From Cryptococcus deneoformans JEC21 (Eukaryota; Basidiomycota; Tremellomycetes; Tremellales; Cryptococcaceae): 64,000 nucleotides of DNA. The notes under the pieces are model-generated. The model worked only from the letters and a program-made list of their open reading frames with translations. It was not told the DNA's origin and did not search any database. Numbering within the stretch: position 1 is the stretch's first letter; each line of letters begins with the position of its first letter. Positions 1-11,869 of this stretch are shown one piece after another. The DNA is taken from NCBI RefSeq assembly GCF_000091045.1, contig NC_006693.1:851799-915798 (forward strand). Reading direction: 5' to 3'. The translations under genes and the position numbers were made by a program.

Positions 1-1273
1 TAACTGGCCTACTACAGCTTATAAGTACCAATAATCTTCACACTCTCTCCGTCGTTTTTTATTCACCAATCTTTCCCGTGCGTCCCCCGCTTTCGTCATC
101 CTATGGTTCCTTGACAGCCCTACTAGGGAATCTCTTAAAAAATCAAAAACTCCGCACATCATGCTGTGCCTTCCATGTGTCATGCATTTTCTTCCAGATT
201 TTTTGCGGCAGGGGTCACAGATCACCCAACATCCTGCACCTTGCGTTCCGAACGGCGATTGTTTCCGAAGCGATGATTGATCTCTTCTGTTCTTCTCCTG
301 TTGACTTTTCCATCTTTCGTTCTCTTGAATTGCCTAATCCCTTGCTGCGCGAGGCTTCACAGAAGGATTACCGATTAAAGCCCAGAAGCTGTTGCGTTCG
401 CTACGAACAAAACGCAGATGTCATGTTATGTAGCGAGTAAATAATATATAATAACAACAACAGATCGTCGTCGGATGGAACGAGTCCTGTCCTCTGTGAA
501 TTAGTTGCCCGGAAAAACATGTCTGTCCCTTCTTCCTTGCTTGCATGTCCATGTTCACCTTTGTCTTCTTTTTGAAAAAAAAAAAAGAAAAAAAACTTGA
601 AAACTCTGCTAACTTTTCATCACTGTTCCGGGCATCGGCCCGGCTACATTTCATCTCATAGGCAACCCAAATATCCTCCTGTCGTTTTCGTTCGTACAAC
701 TTTTTACTCTTCTCCTTACATCTTCTTTCCTTCTTCTTCTTCATTACTTCATTCTTCATTTATTAGCAAGCATTATCATTCCTTATCGTTTACCCTTTGT
801 TGCTAATGTATTCCTCATTCCTCAAGGCCCGCGGATTGAATCAATCAGCCTTCGTGATACAGGAGGCCGGAATCCAAGATTGGGGTCAATGGATACCAGG
901 AGCCAGGAGCCGGAGGAGAGTCCAGAAAGCGATCGAGCGAGGGCAAAACCCAAAAAAAGGGGCTTCGGATAAAAGGGGGGTCTCTATTACGTATCGCGTG
1001 TCCTTGCGGTGGCGACCGCCGCTTCATCAATTATTATCGTCACCGTCATCACATCGCGCCAGCCACTCCAGTAAGCAGCGGGCGATACGAAGAAATAAAA
1101 GCGATCGATCATTTGATGACGAAAAGATCACTGGTGGAGGTAAGAGATTGGATGTGAGACTTGATATAACTATTATTTCTGAACATCATCATCCCAGAAC
1201 AATTTACATACACTGTGCTATTACCATCTTCCAACGCTCTATCATACGGAACGAAGCTGAGCAACGACGCATC
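1..1273. other. Upstream region, no supported gene
   Basis: This stretch lies before the first supported gene. Positions 560-590 hold an A-rich run and 690-760 a pyrimidine-rich tract of the kind found in fungal 5' leaders. A reading frame in phase with the F-box gene is open back to 797, but its translation is low in hydrophobic core and looks like leader sequence, so I start the gene at the ATG at 1274. No convincing coding signal otherwise. Confidence 0.5.
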
Positions 1274-3278
1274 ATGTTCGCTCCAAGCGATCAACAGATC
1301 ACCGACCCAATCCAAGTTATCGGGCCTTCACTGTTACTTCAGGTTTTCTACTCTCTTCCGCTTCGAGATCTTCTCAACTGCTCTCTTGTTAGCACGACTT
1401 GGTATACTCTCATTGACAATCATTCCACATCCATCTTTCGGGATCTCGCATCTGATATTGTGTCCGACAAAAGACGCCTTCAGTTTCTCAAATCTTTAGG
1501 ACAAGATGAAGTAAGAGATCCCACATTATATAATGCTAGCTTCATTAGGGCCGGTACACTTGGATCCGATAAAAAGATAAGCTGGAGAGGAATTTGCAGA
1601 GATGCTGTGGTGACGGAAAGAAATTGGAAATATGGGCGGGCTAAGCCAGGGTGGTTGACACCGGGACGTAATACTGTATGGAGGATGAAAGTAGATCCCG
1701 AAGAGAATGTTCTCTACACTGTTAGTAGGCTAGGTGAGCACATGGTTAATCTATCAAAAGAAGAGAAAGCCTACTGATGATGAAGAAGACGGCATTCAGT
1801 GTTCCTCAGCAGACGTGGAAGGTAATTCTAACCTGCTTTTTGAATACACCGACGTTGCCCCGTACTCCCATATGGAGTTCGTTAGTGGTTTCGTTGTCTT
1901 CAACATAGGACTTGCCAACGCGCTCGAAGTCCACATCACCCCCTCTGCCATGCGTCGTCTTACGCCAGAACAAAGACAAGCCATTCCCCCGCCTTCAATT
2001 TCGGAGACGTACGGTTCAGATTACTCGTTCACTCAGGAAGATGATGATGCGTATAGAAGCACCCAGGCATCCACAGATATTCCGTATAGGGGTCATTTGA
2101 CATACTACAAGACCCTTCGTCCTGCGACAGAGTGCTGGGCCTTCAGAGCTCGAATGGATAACGAGGGCCAGGAGGGAGAGAGACCAGTATTAGGTACCGC
2201 AGGGAGGGAAGCAATATATCTTTTCGGTCTGGCCGACGATAGGGTTGAGACTATTCGAATTAGACATCAACATGTCGATCGGGACATCAGTGTGAGTTTG
2301 ATTGCTTTTCTACTTGGTAGACACTGAGAATGTCTAATGATCTCCGGTAGTATATTGAGTTTGATGACCACTACGTCTTCATCTGCGGTCCAGTGGCAAT
2401 GCACGTCTACTCCCGCCAGACTAAGCAACTGCTCAACTCCTTCCCCACTTCGTATCTCCGCGACCTTGACGCTCAAGTCCAAGCGGTGTACGAGCTGTCT
2501 GAGAGTAATGAAATCCAACGCCTCCCTTCCGCGTTTGAAGGGGCTACAAGGGTCTCAGAAATTGTGGTGAAAGGGCTTTGGAGGCAAGACTCTGCTTTTG
2601 AGAATGCCGAGAGGCTCATCAGTGAAAGGATGTTACTTGCAAATGGTGGATTCTCGGCGTGAGTTACCTGTATCCCCGACAGTCTTATGTCTGATATTGT
2701 ATGATAGTTGCCATTTTACTTCCAGTGACTTGTTTTGCGCCAATAAGTATAGTGTTCTCTTCGTGGTGAGAGACTACAAATCAGTGTTCTCCATTGTAGA
2801 TAAAAGGGAACGGAGCGAAGCATTATCGCGGAATTTGCTAGCCATTAGGTTCAAGAGCCCAATCAACCAGCTCTATACTAATGGAGAACGGGTGGTGTTC
2901 AATACAGTGGGTCCGCCATACAACATCATGTCATAATTTATTTACTCATTGCCTTTCCAGACGTCTGAGGTTTACCTCCTCGACGCCTCATCCTTACCTC
3001 CACCGCCTTACAATTTGTCATCGTCCTATTTCGCTGACGGAGTCTGGCCCAGCATACGCATTCTCTCTCTTCTTGACGTCCATACCAATGGGCTAAAGCA
3101 TTCATCCTGTCTTCAAATGGACGGCACAAAGATCTACTTGGTATATTGGGCCCTGGGTGAGCAAGATGGCGGCGGAATTGTGTACGACGACGGTCAAGCG
3201 CATTTACCACCAGCGCACGCGACAGCAGATTTTGGAATGTGTATCAAAACTTGGGATTTCGGCCATGTTGATTATTAA
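1274..3278 (+). CDS. F-box protein
   Basis: Five predicted exons: 1274-1733, 1810-2291, 2351-2658, 2708-2906, 2961-3278, giving 588 residues. The first acceptor could also be at 1813 (CAGCAG). Residues 17-60 form a typical F-box with the pattern LLLQVFYSLPLRDLL followed by SLVSTTWY; this module binds Skp1 in SCF ubiquitin ligases. The rest is about 530 residues of mixed strand-rich sequence with repeated short hydrophobic stretches that could be a divergent beta-propeller, but I see no clear WD or Kelch repeats. Role inferred: substrate adaptor of an SCF ligase. Substrate unknown. It converges on the metallothionein gene 400 bases downstream. Confidence 0.8.
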
Positions 3279-3684
3279 CAATTCTTGTAATATCAAATGA
3301 ACATGCAGACTGACAGTTAACTAAATGATCCTTGAGATTCGAAGCCTGTTTTTTCGTTGGCAACATCCCAATCGAGACTCCAAAATTTGATTGCAAAGCA
3401 TCCTACTGGTCAGATCTGAAATGGGTAAATGCCATTGGTTTTTTCACGGCTATTGCAATGCAAGTCTTCTTTTATAATAGTGACCTCCTGACGGAAAATC
3501 CTAGTCTTGCTCAAACCGAATCATGTATCAATGCAACAATATGCATGTCACTAAGGGCCCCCTTTTTGCCCCCCACCATGATTAGCGACTAATGCACATG
3601 TAAAACAGACAGATCCATGCTCCCCTGAGTTCATTTGGCGTTGGTCGGACAATTATCCTAGAAGTATTGGTCTGGAAAAAAACA
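3279..3684. other. Convergent intergenic region
   Basis: Short region between the stop of the F-box gene (+) and the stop of the metallothionein (-); presumably both 3' UTRs. A reading frame of 86 codons on the + strand at 3332-3592 has no family resemblance. Nothing else seen. Confidence 0.5.
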
Positions 3685-4550
3685 TCAGGCAGTGCCAGAC
3701 CCGCTGCAACTAGTTATTCCGCGCGTAAGCACTTGTCATATATAGCGATCAAAATACACTTAATACTCACTCGCAGGAGCTGACTTTCTCTTTTGCCTGG
3801 TTGGGGCAGCTGTCGCATGCACACTCGCCAGGCGGACAAGAGCAGGCCGCGCCAGATCCACCGCACCTGTATGGAATTCGATTAGCATCTGTTCAATAGC
3901 TGACGTCGTTCTCTAAAACGGCTTCATCATCGACCATTGCCAGCGCCTCTGCCTTTATATATGACGACTGGCTGCCCTTCGTCGCAACCAGCTCGACGAG
4001 TACGCTCGCTCGTTGTAAGACTAGGAAAAGGACTTACCCGCAAGTGCTCACGCTCTTGGCCTTTTTAGAGCATTTGTCACAGGCACATTGACCGGGAGGA
4101 CATGTGCAAGCCTCACCAGATCCATTGCAGCTATGGTAGAAATGCCGTCAACCCATCTATTTACATGCGATCTGATGAGGACTACATACCCGCAAGTGCT
4201 GACCTTTTCCTTGTCGCCACAGCTGAAAGTAGGAGACCAAGGTGAGCTGAGAAATAAATTTAACTGATTGACACTCACTTGCAAGCGCCAGACTCGGAAG
4301 TCTTGGTGGAATTTGGGCAGGCTTCGCATTCGCATTTACCCTTCTGGCAAGTGCACTTATCTTGAGCCTCGCTGGTACTGCACCATGTACATTAGCCTTG
4401 GAGAGCTTTTGAAAGATGCGTGTGATGAATTGCGCTTACGAGCAGCAAGCAATGTTCTTTTCAAGGGAGCAGTTGCAACTGCAGGGACGACAGTTTGTGA
4501 GCTGCTGTTTAATAGGATAACAGGGGAAGCGACGGCGGGACTCACGCCAT
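3685..4550 (-). CDS. CMT1: Copper metallothionein, CMT1-like
   Basis: Seven exons read on the minus strand: 4550-4546, 4478-4440, 4377-4279, 4222-4190, 4130-4038, 3866-3771, 3709-3685. They join to 129 residues with 27 cysteines, starting MACNCSLEKN and ending SGSGTA. Cysteines come in CxC and CxxC pairs; the module GSG-x-A-C-x-C-PPG-x-C-x-C-D-x-C occurs twice (exons 5 and 6) and its beginning a third time (exon 7). Length and layout fit Cryptococcus CMT1 (about 122 residues as I recall) better than the longer CMT2. Known family role: binds Cu(I) in the cytosol and protects against copper toxicity in the host; induced by copper through Cuf1. All six introns interrupt codons in the same phase (after base 2). 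No single open frame covers the gene, so simple ORF callers miss it. Confidence 0.92.
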
Positions 4551-4647
4551 GATTGTAGTTTGTTTGAGTTGTATATCAATGTAGATGTGTTCTCTGAAAG
4601 TCTTAAGTGATTGCAGATGTGAATTTTAGACGGCTGCTGGATGGCTG

Positions 4648-4655
4648 TTTATATA
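4648..4655 (-). promoter_or_regulatory. TATA box of the metallothionein gene
   Basis: On the minus strand TATATAAA lies 98 bases before the ATG at 4550. It is flanked on both sides by GCTG cores: + strand at 4633, 4636 and 4644, and - strand at 4658-4661. GCTG is the core of copper-activated (Ace1/Cuf1-type) elements. A TGAGCAAA motif, like the Mac1-type copper element, is at 4855-4862. Function inferred. Confidence 0.55.
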
Positions 4656-6187
4656 GGCAGCAGGTGGCAACGTCTGTTGTCGAAAATGCGGTAATTGTGC
4701 TTTGGTGACGTACAGAATGCAGATAATTGTGAAAGGAGCGACTTGGCGCATCAGGCACAATGCCTTCAAAGATATGAGATAGATATGCGCTTCGGAATAA
4801 AAAAATAGACAGATTGTCACGTGGCCCCACCATCCGAAAGGTCATACCGTTTTTTGAGCAAAAATCGCCGATTTTCATTTAATAAGCTTAATTAGTACTC
4901 AATCAAAAAATGGCAAAGGATAAAATCAGCCTCCCGACTTTTGGTCTGATGTCATGATGCGGAAACTTCTCGTGACTCGCCACCATCCTAAGTCCACTCT
5001 TGATTCACAGCCAAATCGTCGCTTTTCTGAGAACTGGTGAACATGAAAATTGGTGCGACTTCCAAATAATTCGAAATGCTTCGGCCCTCGTGCCCCGAAC
5101 AGGGCGTTATTCTCTCATCCCGAAATGACTGTTCCCAAAGAGACTCGATTACGTAAGGCAATATTCACTCGGGGGAGGAGTCGCAGCTTTTCATCAGCGA
5201 TTTTCGCCCTCGCTGTTCTCATCTCTCCACATGCAATACTCGCTAGTCTCGCATACACAATTGCTTTTCGACCTACCACAGAGCATGATCTACAAAGGAC
5301 ATCATTGCTATATACTCGTCCTAGTTTGAGGGTTGTCGATGGGCTCTTACATCGCCCTCCCATAGAATGGACAGACATACCTATTTTTTCACTGTGAACC
5401 TCATGACGACGACGCACTTAGAAGACCTGGCTTCCTCTATCCTATGTACCCAGATTTTAATGCATTAGACGCAATCTGAGAAAAACATCTATTCTGCACT
5501 TATGGTTCTCTACTACAGGTATCTACCTTGAAGCAGATAGTTAGGGAGGAGAGACCAATGGAGTAGCTATGGAGTAGCTAGAGGGTCTTCGAAATGGTGA
5601 GAAGTGACTCGTATTTTTGCTCTGAGTGACAACAGCCAATGAAGTTGACTGATTTATGCTTGCACACGCAAGTTAGGAGTTCTGTTCTGATCCAATCATA
5701 GCTACTGTTGGTCCCCCACCTTGATAAGTAAAAGAAACTTGGATGACTAGGAAATGCTACTGTATCTTGCCACGGCAGAATCAGGAGGAAGACCACCGCT
5801 TGTTTGCGCCGGCTTGTCTAACAAAAAAAGACTTACTGGTGGCAAGCAGGCCGGCTTCTGTCGAACAATGTCTATTGGTACGTAAACGAACTATGATCAA
5901 GTTCTGCATTAAAAACGCCTGTAAAGGCAGCAGGCGGATTTTTGTGCGTCTCTGGGATTTGGTAGAAGCTTGTTTTTGGTGACGAAACAGGGACCGGAAT
6001 AAAAGAAGATTGGTAGGCGTGCCTGGGGAATATCTCACCTAATCCGCACAGCGAGCTTCACTGCAGCCTTCGTCCATCTCCGCCACCATCACTTCTCCCA
6101 AAGCATTGATAGAACCAGAGGCGCCCACCAATATGCGTTCTTTTTTGGACCTTACCCACTTTCGCGTCCCTTCCCTTGCGTCCAGCC
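4656..6187. other. Gene-free region upstream of the metallothionein
   Basis: No supported gene. Short frames on both strands at 5050-5420 and 5740-6040 lack family resemblance and splice context. A short direct repeat of tatggagtagct occurs near 5560-5582. Confidence 0.45.
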
Positions 6188-6979
6188 ATGCTGTCTCCAA
6201 TTTCCTCCGAGAGAGCGATTAGCCTTGACCAGCTTGCCATCTACTCTATACCACTGGTCGAACGTTCCACGACACCTCAGTTTGCCGATAAGGAGTCTCA
6301 AAGCATAACCTCATTGGAGAAACTTGAGCCAGTCTACCACCTCATCCTTCACGAGCTACTATCTCTAGTGGTACCGACATTGACCCTCGTCCTATCGCAG
6401 TTATGTCTATGAGATCACTTCGCGACCTCTTTATTGCCATGTCATTGCAAGCAAGAGCCTTTTGAGAGGGCTAGAGTCAACAAACAATAGTTGCCTGCCA
6501 AAATCCAAAGCTCTTGGGTACGTAGAGACCTTACGCATCGAGGACATGCCTGCCATGTGGCACATCGCTCTTCTGTCTCATGCTTCCCACGAGCCTCGGC
6601 GATACAACAGAATTTCCCCGAACGCCAAGTTAGTCGAGCTGTCTCAGGCGGTGTTGAAGGGCCATTATCATGAAAAGGAAGGAATAATGCAACAGACATG
6701 GAACATAGTGATGAAGCAGAGGCTTTTGGAGCAAGTCCTAGAAAATTGCGAAATTCGAGAAATTCACCTGTCTCACCGTGAGCTTGAGGGGGGAAATGAT
6801 GCGCAATCCATGACCTTTGATATAGCTGTAAGCTGGACCTTTGTATCTTAATAAATTATCATAGCTGACTTCTGTTTCCGTAGTCTAAAGCCCTACTTCC
6901 GCTTATTTTGGCACCGATTACCACATCTGACAGCGCCTTTTGGCCCCTTTCATGTTGGCTACTTTTGGTCTGTTCCTAA
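6188..6979 (+). CDS. F-box-like hypothetical protein (copy A)
   Basis: Predicted exons 6188-6367, 6414-6827, 6884-6979, 229 residues. The first intron (46 bases) removes an apparent frameshift. Across that splice the protein reads LHELLSL-ITSRPLYCHVIA, similar in spacing to a weak F-box. The segment RISPNAKLVELSQ followed later by LLEQVLENCEIREI resembles VFPKVKLVKLAWT and LMEQVAEGCIIET in the gene at 7.99-8.89 kb, so the two are related. Biochemical function unknown. The last exon is less certain and overlaps the region where the next gene may begin. Confidence 0.5.
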
Positions 6980-7038
6980 TCTGTAACCAAGTTCAGATTG
7001 TAATGCTATGATCTTATACTACTAAATCAGAACTACAG

Positions 7039-7891
7039 GACACCATTCGTCTTGCTTATCTTAATCTCCTGCTCGACTCTCAGCCTCCATGACCTTAATC
7101 TATCCAACGTGACAGCCAACATATCAATATCGGATGGGATCACCGCCAGCCGCCAACTGTCAAATTGGCTGCTGGACCAAGGGAGGGTGTATGTGGCTTG
7201 GCAAACAGTCAGTCGGTCTACACTAGCGTATTCGTGGTTGTTAACGCAGAGAAATAGATCACCTCATTGTATTAAGGGATTGACTTTCCGCCCTGACGCA
7301 GAGTATTTACAGCTCCCATCGAACCAAACTCTGGTATCATCTTTTCCTGGGGCGATGAGCCGTGCTGTCGCTCTAAATCACCTGGCAACGGCTCTGATGG
7401 GACTAGCAATTGTTTTTATGTTCTTCTGTCTAAAACCAGACGAAGGATGGTCCTACGTGAGTTCATTTTAGTCCAGGGCGAGAGTGATAAGCTGATTGAT
7501 GACAGTGGTCGAAGAAACTGGAAAGCTGGGCAAACTTTATTGCATGGCTTGCATTTTGGTTTGATCTTGCCTACATAGTTGTGCTGAGGGATAGGATCAG
7601 TAACAATGATACTGGTTTTGATTTCCACCTCGGGAACGCTTTTTGGTTGATGTTGTATACAGTGGTACGTATGGCCTCATTTTAAAAAAAGAAAAAGACA
7701 TTGAACTACTAAGTAGTTACATAGGAGCTTCCTATCGTATCAGGTGCAAACAAATAGTGTAGCTAAGACTTGAGACATGCTCAGGAATATTCTAGGTGGA
7801 ATCCCTGTGTATCAACATCATTGTTGTAGCATACACGAGTTGGCTTTCTTATCTATTCATAACGACTGCTGTTGATAACAAGATAAAATAA
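7039..7891 (+). CDS. SUR7/PalI-like small membrane protein (5' end unresolved)
   Basis: Three joined segments are supported: about 7039-7456, 7506-7664 and 7796-7891, all phase 0. They encode hydrophobic stretches TPFVLLILISC, LNHLATALMGLAIVFMFF, WANFIAWLAFWFDLAYIV and a last helix ending in ...DNKIK. Four helices with a long loop between the first and second is the layout of the SUR7/PalI family of plasma-membrane proteins. The start codon probably lies on an upstream exon near 6952 but no splice pair fits cleanly. It may instead be a decayed gene. Function inferred only from topology. Confidence 0.45.
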
Positions 7892-7975
7892 TAAATAGCA
7901 AAGGAATGTATAGGATACACAGTTTAGCGGATTGCCATAGCGCCATCCACACAGTATCAACTTTCCTTTTGCTCT

Positions 7976-8892
7976 TAAGACTATGGCCAAGAAGGTAAAC
8001 ATCAGCATTACAGTTGGCTCAAAAATACTATGCCGAGAGAGCTCACTTTCGGGGTCACATCCACAAAATAATGATCGTCCAATCTAGAGAACTCATCAGG
8101 GCCACAGTAGGTCTCGATAATACAGCCTTCGGCTACCTGCTCCATCAACTGGTCAAGGAAGTTCCAATAGTGCCATTGGTGATCCTCTTGCCCATCTTTG
8201 ACTTCAAGAAGCCCTCCAGCCACTGTCCAAGCTAATTTGACCAATTTAACTTTAGGGAAGACACGACGATACGCTCGGGGAAGCTTGGACAGTCGAGTAT
8301 TGGAGAGAGAAACGACGAGCCAATAGGAAGCCAACTCATCAATGATGAGGGTGTTGGTGGAAGACAAGTTCTGAAGTTTGCGCTTGTACCCCTCGTCTTG
8401 AGAGTCTAGTCCCTTGAAAAGTCCAGGGCTAGCCATAACAGCTCCAGAATATTTTGGGCCAAGATATCGCGGAGCCCATTTTTCATACAACCCCTTGGAC
8501 AATGTAATGATTTTTATCCCCTCTTCGCTGTCGACGAGATTCTCAAAAATGGTGTACCATACAGAGTGAAGTTTTGTGATGTTAGTCAGAGTACAGGGAG
8601 AAATCTTTGGGCTCAATTCGATTCTTTCCTCGGTCGCTTGGTCATAGTAGTCGTTGGTTGAGAGGTATTATTGAAAAAGAGATTGAAATCGAGACGGGAT
8701 TGGTCCTATGTCTGCAGAGCTGTGATTATGAACGACTTGGATAATCGAGTGTAAGTGAATCCGAAGGTTATTACCAGATAAAACATCTCTGGGAATGTGG
8801 CCGGTGATTACTGTGGTCATACTGCCGAAGGCCTCCCAATCGGGGATATTTTGAGCCAAATGGCGAAGGGTGTAGGCTAGAGTTGTTGACAT
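7976..8892 (-). CDS. F-box-like hypothetical protein (copy B)
   Basis: Minus-strand gene. N-terminal part begins at ATG 8892 (MSTTLAYTLRHLAQNIP) and the main body is open from about 8645 to 8024, in the same frame but separated by one TAA near 8670. An intron from 8774 (GTAATAACC) to an acceptor near 8637 would remove the stop and keep frame, but its boundaries are weak. The C-terminal splice after DVTPK gives a one-residue last exon. The body is related to the protein at 6188-6979 (shared VKLV-L and L-EQV-E-C-I-E patterns). Either intact with an unusual intron, or a pseudogene with one stop. Confidence 0.45.
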
Positions 8893-10960
8893 ATTGTTGT
8901 AGGTGAACGATGAACATGAGTAATGGGTGGATGAAAAAATTCGACCAAATTCTTATACACTTGTTTAACACGTCCTACGCCAACGAAAGCGGATATAGGG
9001 AAAGAAATGAAACCTTGCGGAAAACCGCTGGTAATGGAGGGCACCTAATACCACGAAGCCTTCTCCTTCTCGCGACATCCCTATACCCGCCTACAGATTA
9101 AAAAGGATGCGTTGGCGAGTATGGACAGGGGGTCGTAGAATAACAGATATACGCGGCGGTACTACGTAAAAGGACTGGATAGAAGAAGAAGAAGACCGGT
9201 GGCTCCGTCTTCGGCCGGATAATAGTACACATGTATTTCCTGCTAGTATCAGCATTTTCTTCGTACCGGTGCTCCACGAACGCTTGTCGGTCCTCGGTCG
9301 CCTGTGATGGTTTGTTTTTTCTCCGGGGGGAAGCGATGCAGTGTGCAGCGGATAAAGGGTACCGGAGATCTGGAGGGTAACAACAAAGGAGGAACAAGCC
9401 GCAGGTTATCTCCCGGTATACCGACCTAAAAGGGACGATTCGATGACGACATAGATTAGATTTAGGCACGGATGCCACCTCCGTTCGCAGTCCGGTAACG
9501 GCCTTTTTGTGTCCTTTATTTTGTTTGTTTGTTTTTAGATGATCAGAAGGATGCCGAAAGAAGTTGGCGAAGGTCAGTCACCTTGCCGCCGTTCATCCTA
9601 TGCTTGTCAAGAAGGACAAGCTGCCAGGATGTTTTTCCACTGCTAAGCGCTTAACAAGGGTACAGATTTCCTATTATCATCACCTGACTGTCATATAATC
9701 GGAACTATTGAATAGCGGCGCACAACAATAATCCCAGTAAAGAGATGAGAGAACTCTTTCGAGCCATCCTTATTCGTGCAGTCTGACCGACTAGGAACTG
9801 TTAATAGGAAACATGAAAAAAGACATAATAAATGAGAATGTCTAGTGCCTCCTGTCTATCAGTCGCCAAGCGTGGATGCTTCTTCTTGGAAGAAGTCGAC
9901 GGACGTATGGCAAGCACGGACCTGTCAGGCAGCCGGGGTTCGTTTCGGCCAAAGTATCTTATCATTTCGATTCGAAACACACCGGCTTGATCGACTCACG
10001 ATCATCTGTGCGGTCGACGAAGGATCAAGGATACGCGGGGTTGATGAAGGAAGCTGTGGGATCTGGAAGACTTGTGCACATGCATTCGCCCTCCTTCTAT
10101 GACGATGATCAATCATCAGACAGGCTATCATAATGCGGATGGAGATGACATGAATTAGGATGGCAATGAGGCACGATGGACTATCCACTGCATCGTTCGT
10201 CTTCCTCTATCAGCTCCTCTAGCAACTCAACAGGAGAATGAGCATGTCACGATGTTATGCAAGAATCGCACTCTGCGGCGTCTTTAACCGGGCAACGGGA
10301 TATTATTCCACCTCGTCCCCGAAGTAACCAAACAAACCTCCACCTCAGACGACCGCGATTTATCGCCCGATTCTTGCAAAATCAACCGAGGCATCTTTCG
10401 GCTTGCCTCTTCTTTCGTTTCGCCTGGTCAGCACTCTCCTCTTCTTCCCCAACACTTGGTCAGTGTTCATCTCCCCCCGGTCCGACAGCTCCGTCCCCGC
10501 CACGAGTTAGCGGTAACTTTCTCCCGAGAGAGATGAGTAAGCAGAAGGAAGGAAAGGTATATAAGAAGATAGCTTTTCGTAGTTTTCATAGTCCCCAGAA
10601 AATCAACACTGTTGTCCTTTCTCACTACCTTGCCTCCGAGCATTCTTTTCTTTTAAGTCGCTTCAGTCAGCCCTTAGTCCAGCTCCTGCTCCTTCAGGCC
10701 CTGGCTATTCCTTCCTCTAAGTCCAGCTTCTGTTCCGTCAGCCTGGCAATTCTTCCGTCCGGCTCTGCTAGGCGTGAATCCTCCTTCACTTTCATTCGTC
10801 GAGTTCTACTACATCATCCGAGTTGAGCGCCGGGCAGCTACGCTGACTGACGTGACGCCCGTGACAGAGCATATATAGAGACTTCCAACTGGCTAAACTC
10901 TCAAGAAAGCATTTCAATGCATTAACCACCTTCTTAACAGAGGAATAATCTTTTTATCAT
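8893..10960. other. Gene-free region
   Basis: Two kilobases without a supported gene. Frames at 9098-9478 (-) and 10257-10826 (+, 189 codons) are open but show biased, serine/proline/leucine-rich translations with no family features; the second lies directly upstream of a TATA-like sequence (catatatag, near 10869) and reads like promoter or leader DNA. Confidence 0.4.
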
Positions 10961-11137
10961 TATGAGACTACAGAGAAGTCTAATGCCACGCGCTACTGAA
11001 TAGAAGGGGAATTTGTCTCGACCGTCGTCTTCATCAGTATCGGAGGTTTCATTGGTGAGCATTCTCAAAATGTTTCGAACGTGGACAACCACTCATTCGT
11101 TCAGCCTTACCTTTTATTCTTCGCTTCATAGGTTTTT

Positions 11138-11869
11138 ATGTCCTTATCCAGTTCAGTCTCTATCGCTCTATTCTTTGACATCAAATGTCATTACGCCGTC
11201 GGAGACCACTGGAGGGATATCACTGTGGGCATCAAAATATCAGGCGGCATATCAAGCGGATGTATGTGGTACAATCGAGAAAAGTACGAAGGATTCTACA
11301 TTATCCACTTTTTGATGCTAAGCACAAATAAACTTTGTACAACTGGCATACCGTGGAAACCTGACTTGAACTTCCTTCACATCCTACCTATAGACCGTCA
11401 AACCGACAGCATCAACATGTTCTACGTCATGTATGCCGAGTCGATGGTTTTTATACACGTGGTCACCGTTCTCTTAGCAGGGGCAACGCTGTTTATGGCT
11501 CTCGACGTGATGAAGGACTTCGGAAAGGTAGAAAAAACCTTCTTTTTGCCAGATCCACATATACGCTTATACATTGTATGGTCCAGAAATCATTATGCTA
11601 CTACCTCGTCACAACCTTACTTGCTTGGGTCGCCTGTGGGATAGTCGGCATGTACGCGGAACAGATCAAAAGCCAAGCGCAAATCAGTCATTTCCCATGG
11701 ACCTTCAATTGGGGAGCCGCGCTTTACATCTTGATAGCCAGCAGCTGCATTGTGAGTGGTTTAACTTGGGATGCCGAACTTTATTAATTTGACTAGATTA
11801 TGTTGGTTGAAATCTCACTGGACGCTTTTCCTGCACGGATAACAGATGACCACTTTTTCTAGATGCTAG
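11138..11869 (+). CDS. SUR7/PalI-like small membrane protein (N-terminus unresolved)
   Basis: Supported segments 11138-11527, 11587-11751 and 11846-11869, all phase 0, ending in the short exon MTTFSRC. Helices: LSSSVSIALFFDI, a second at ESMVFIHVVTVLLAGATLFM, a third at LCYYLVTTLLAWVACGIVG, and a fourth at ALYILIASSCI. An extracellular loop of about 90 residues follows helix 1. This is the same topology as the gene at 7039-7891, and the segment FPWTFNWGAALYIL resembles FDFHLGNAFWLML there. An upstream exon ending at the donor at 11056 is likely, but all three frames are open around 11100-11300 and no ATG can be assigned. Probable plasma-membrane protein of unknown function. Confidence 0.45.

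Noticed and set aside
797..1273. N-terminal extension of the F-box protein in the same frame
   Set aside because: Open by chance; translation looks like leader DNA and the F-box begins normally after the ATG at 1274. Kept as an unlikely alternative.
9098..9478. 126-codon open frame on the - strand
   Set aside because: No family features, cysteine and proline scattered at random, no neighbouring exon in phase.
10257..10826. 189-codon open frame on the + strand
   Set aside because: Ser/Pro/Leu/Arg-rich translation with no domain, low-complexity promoter-like DNA, directly followed by a TATA-like sequence. No splice context. Treated as chance.
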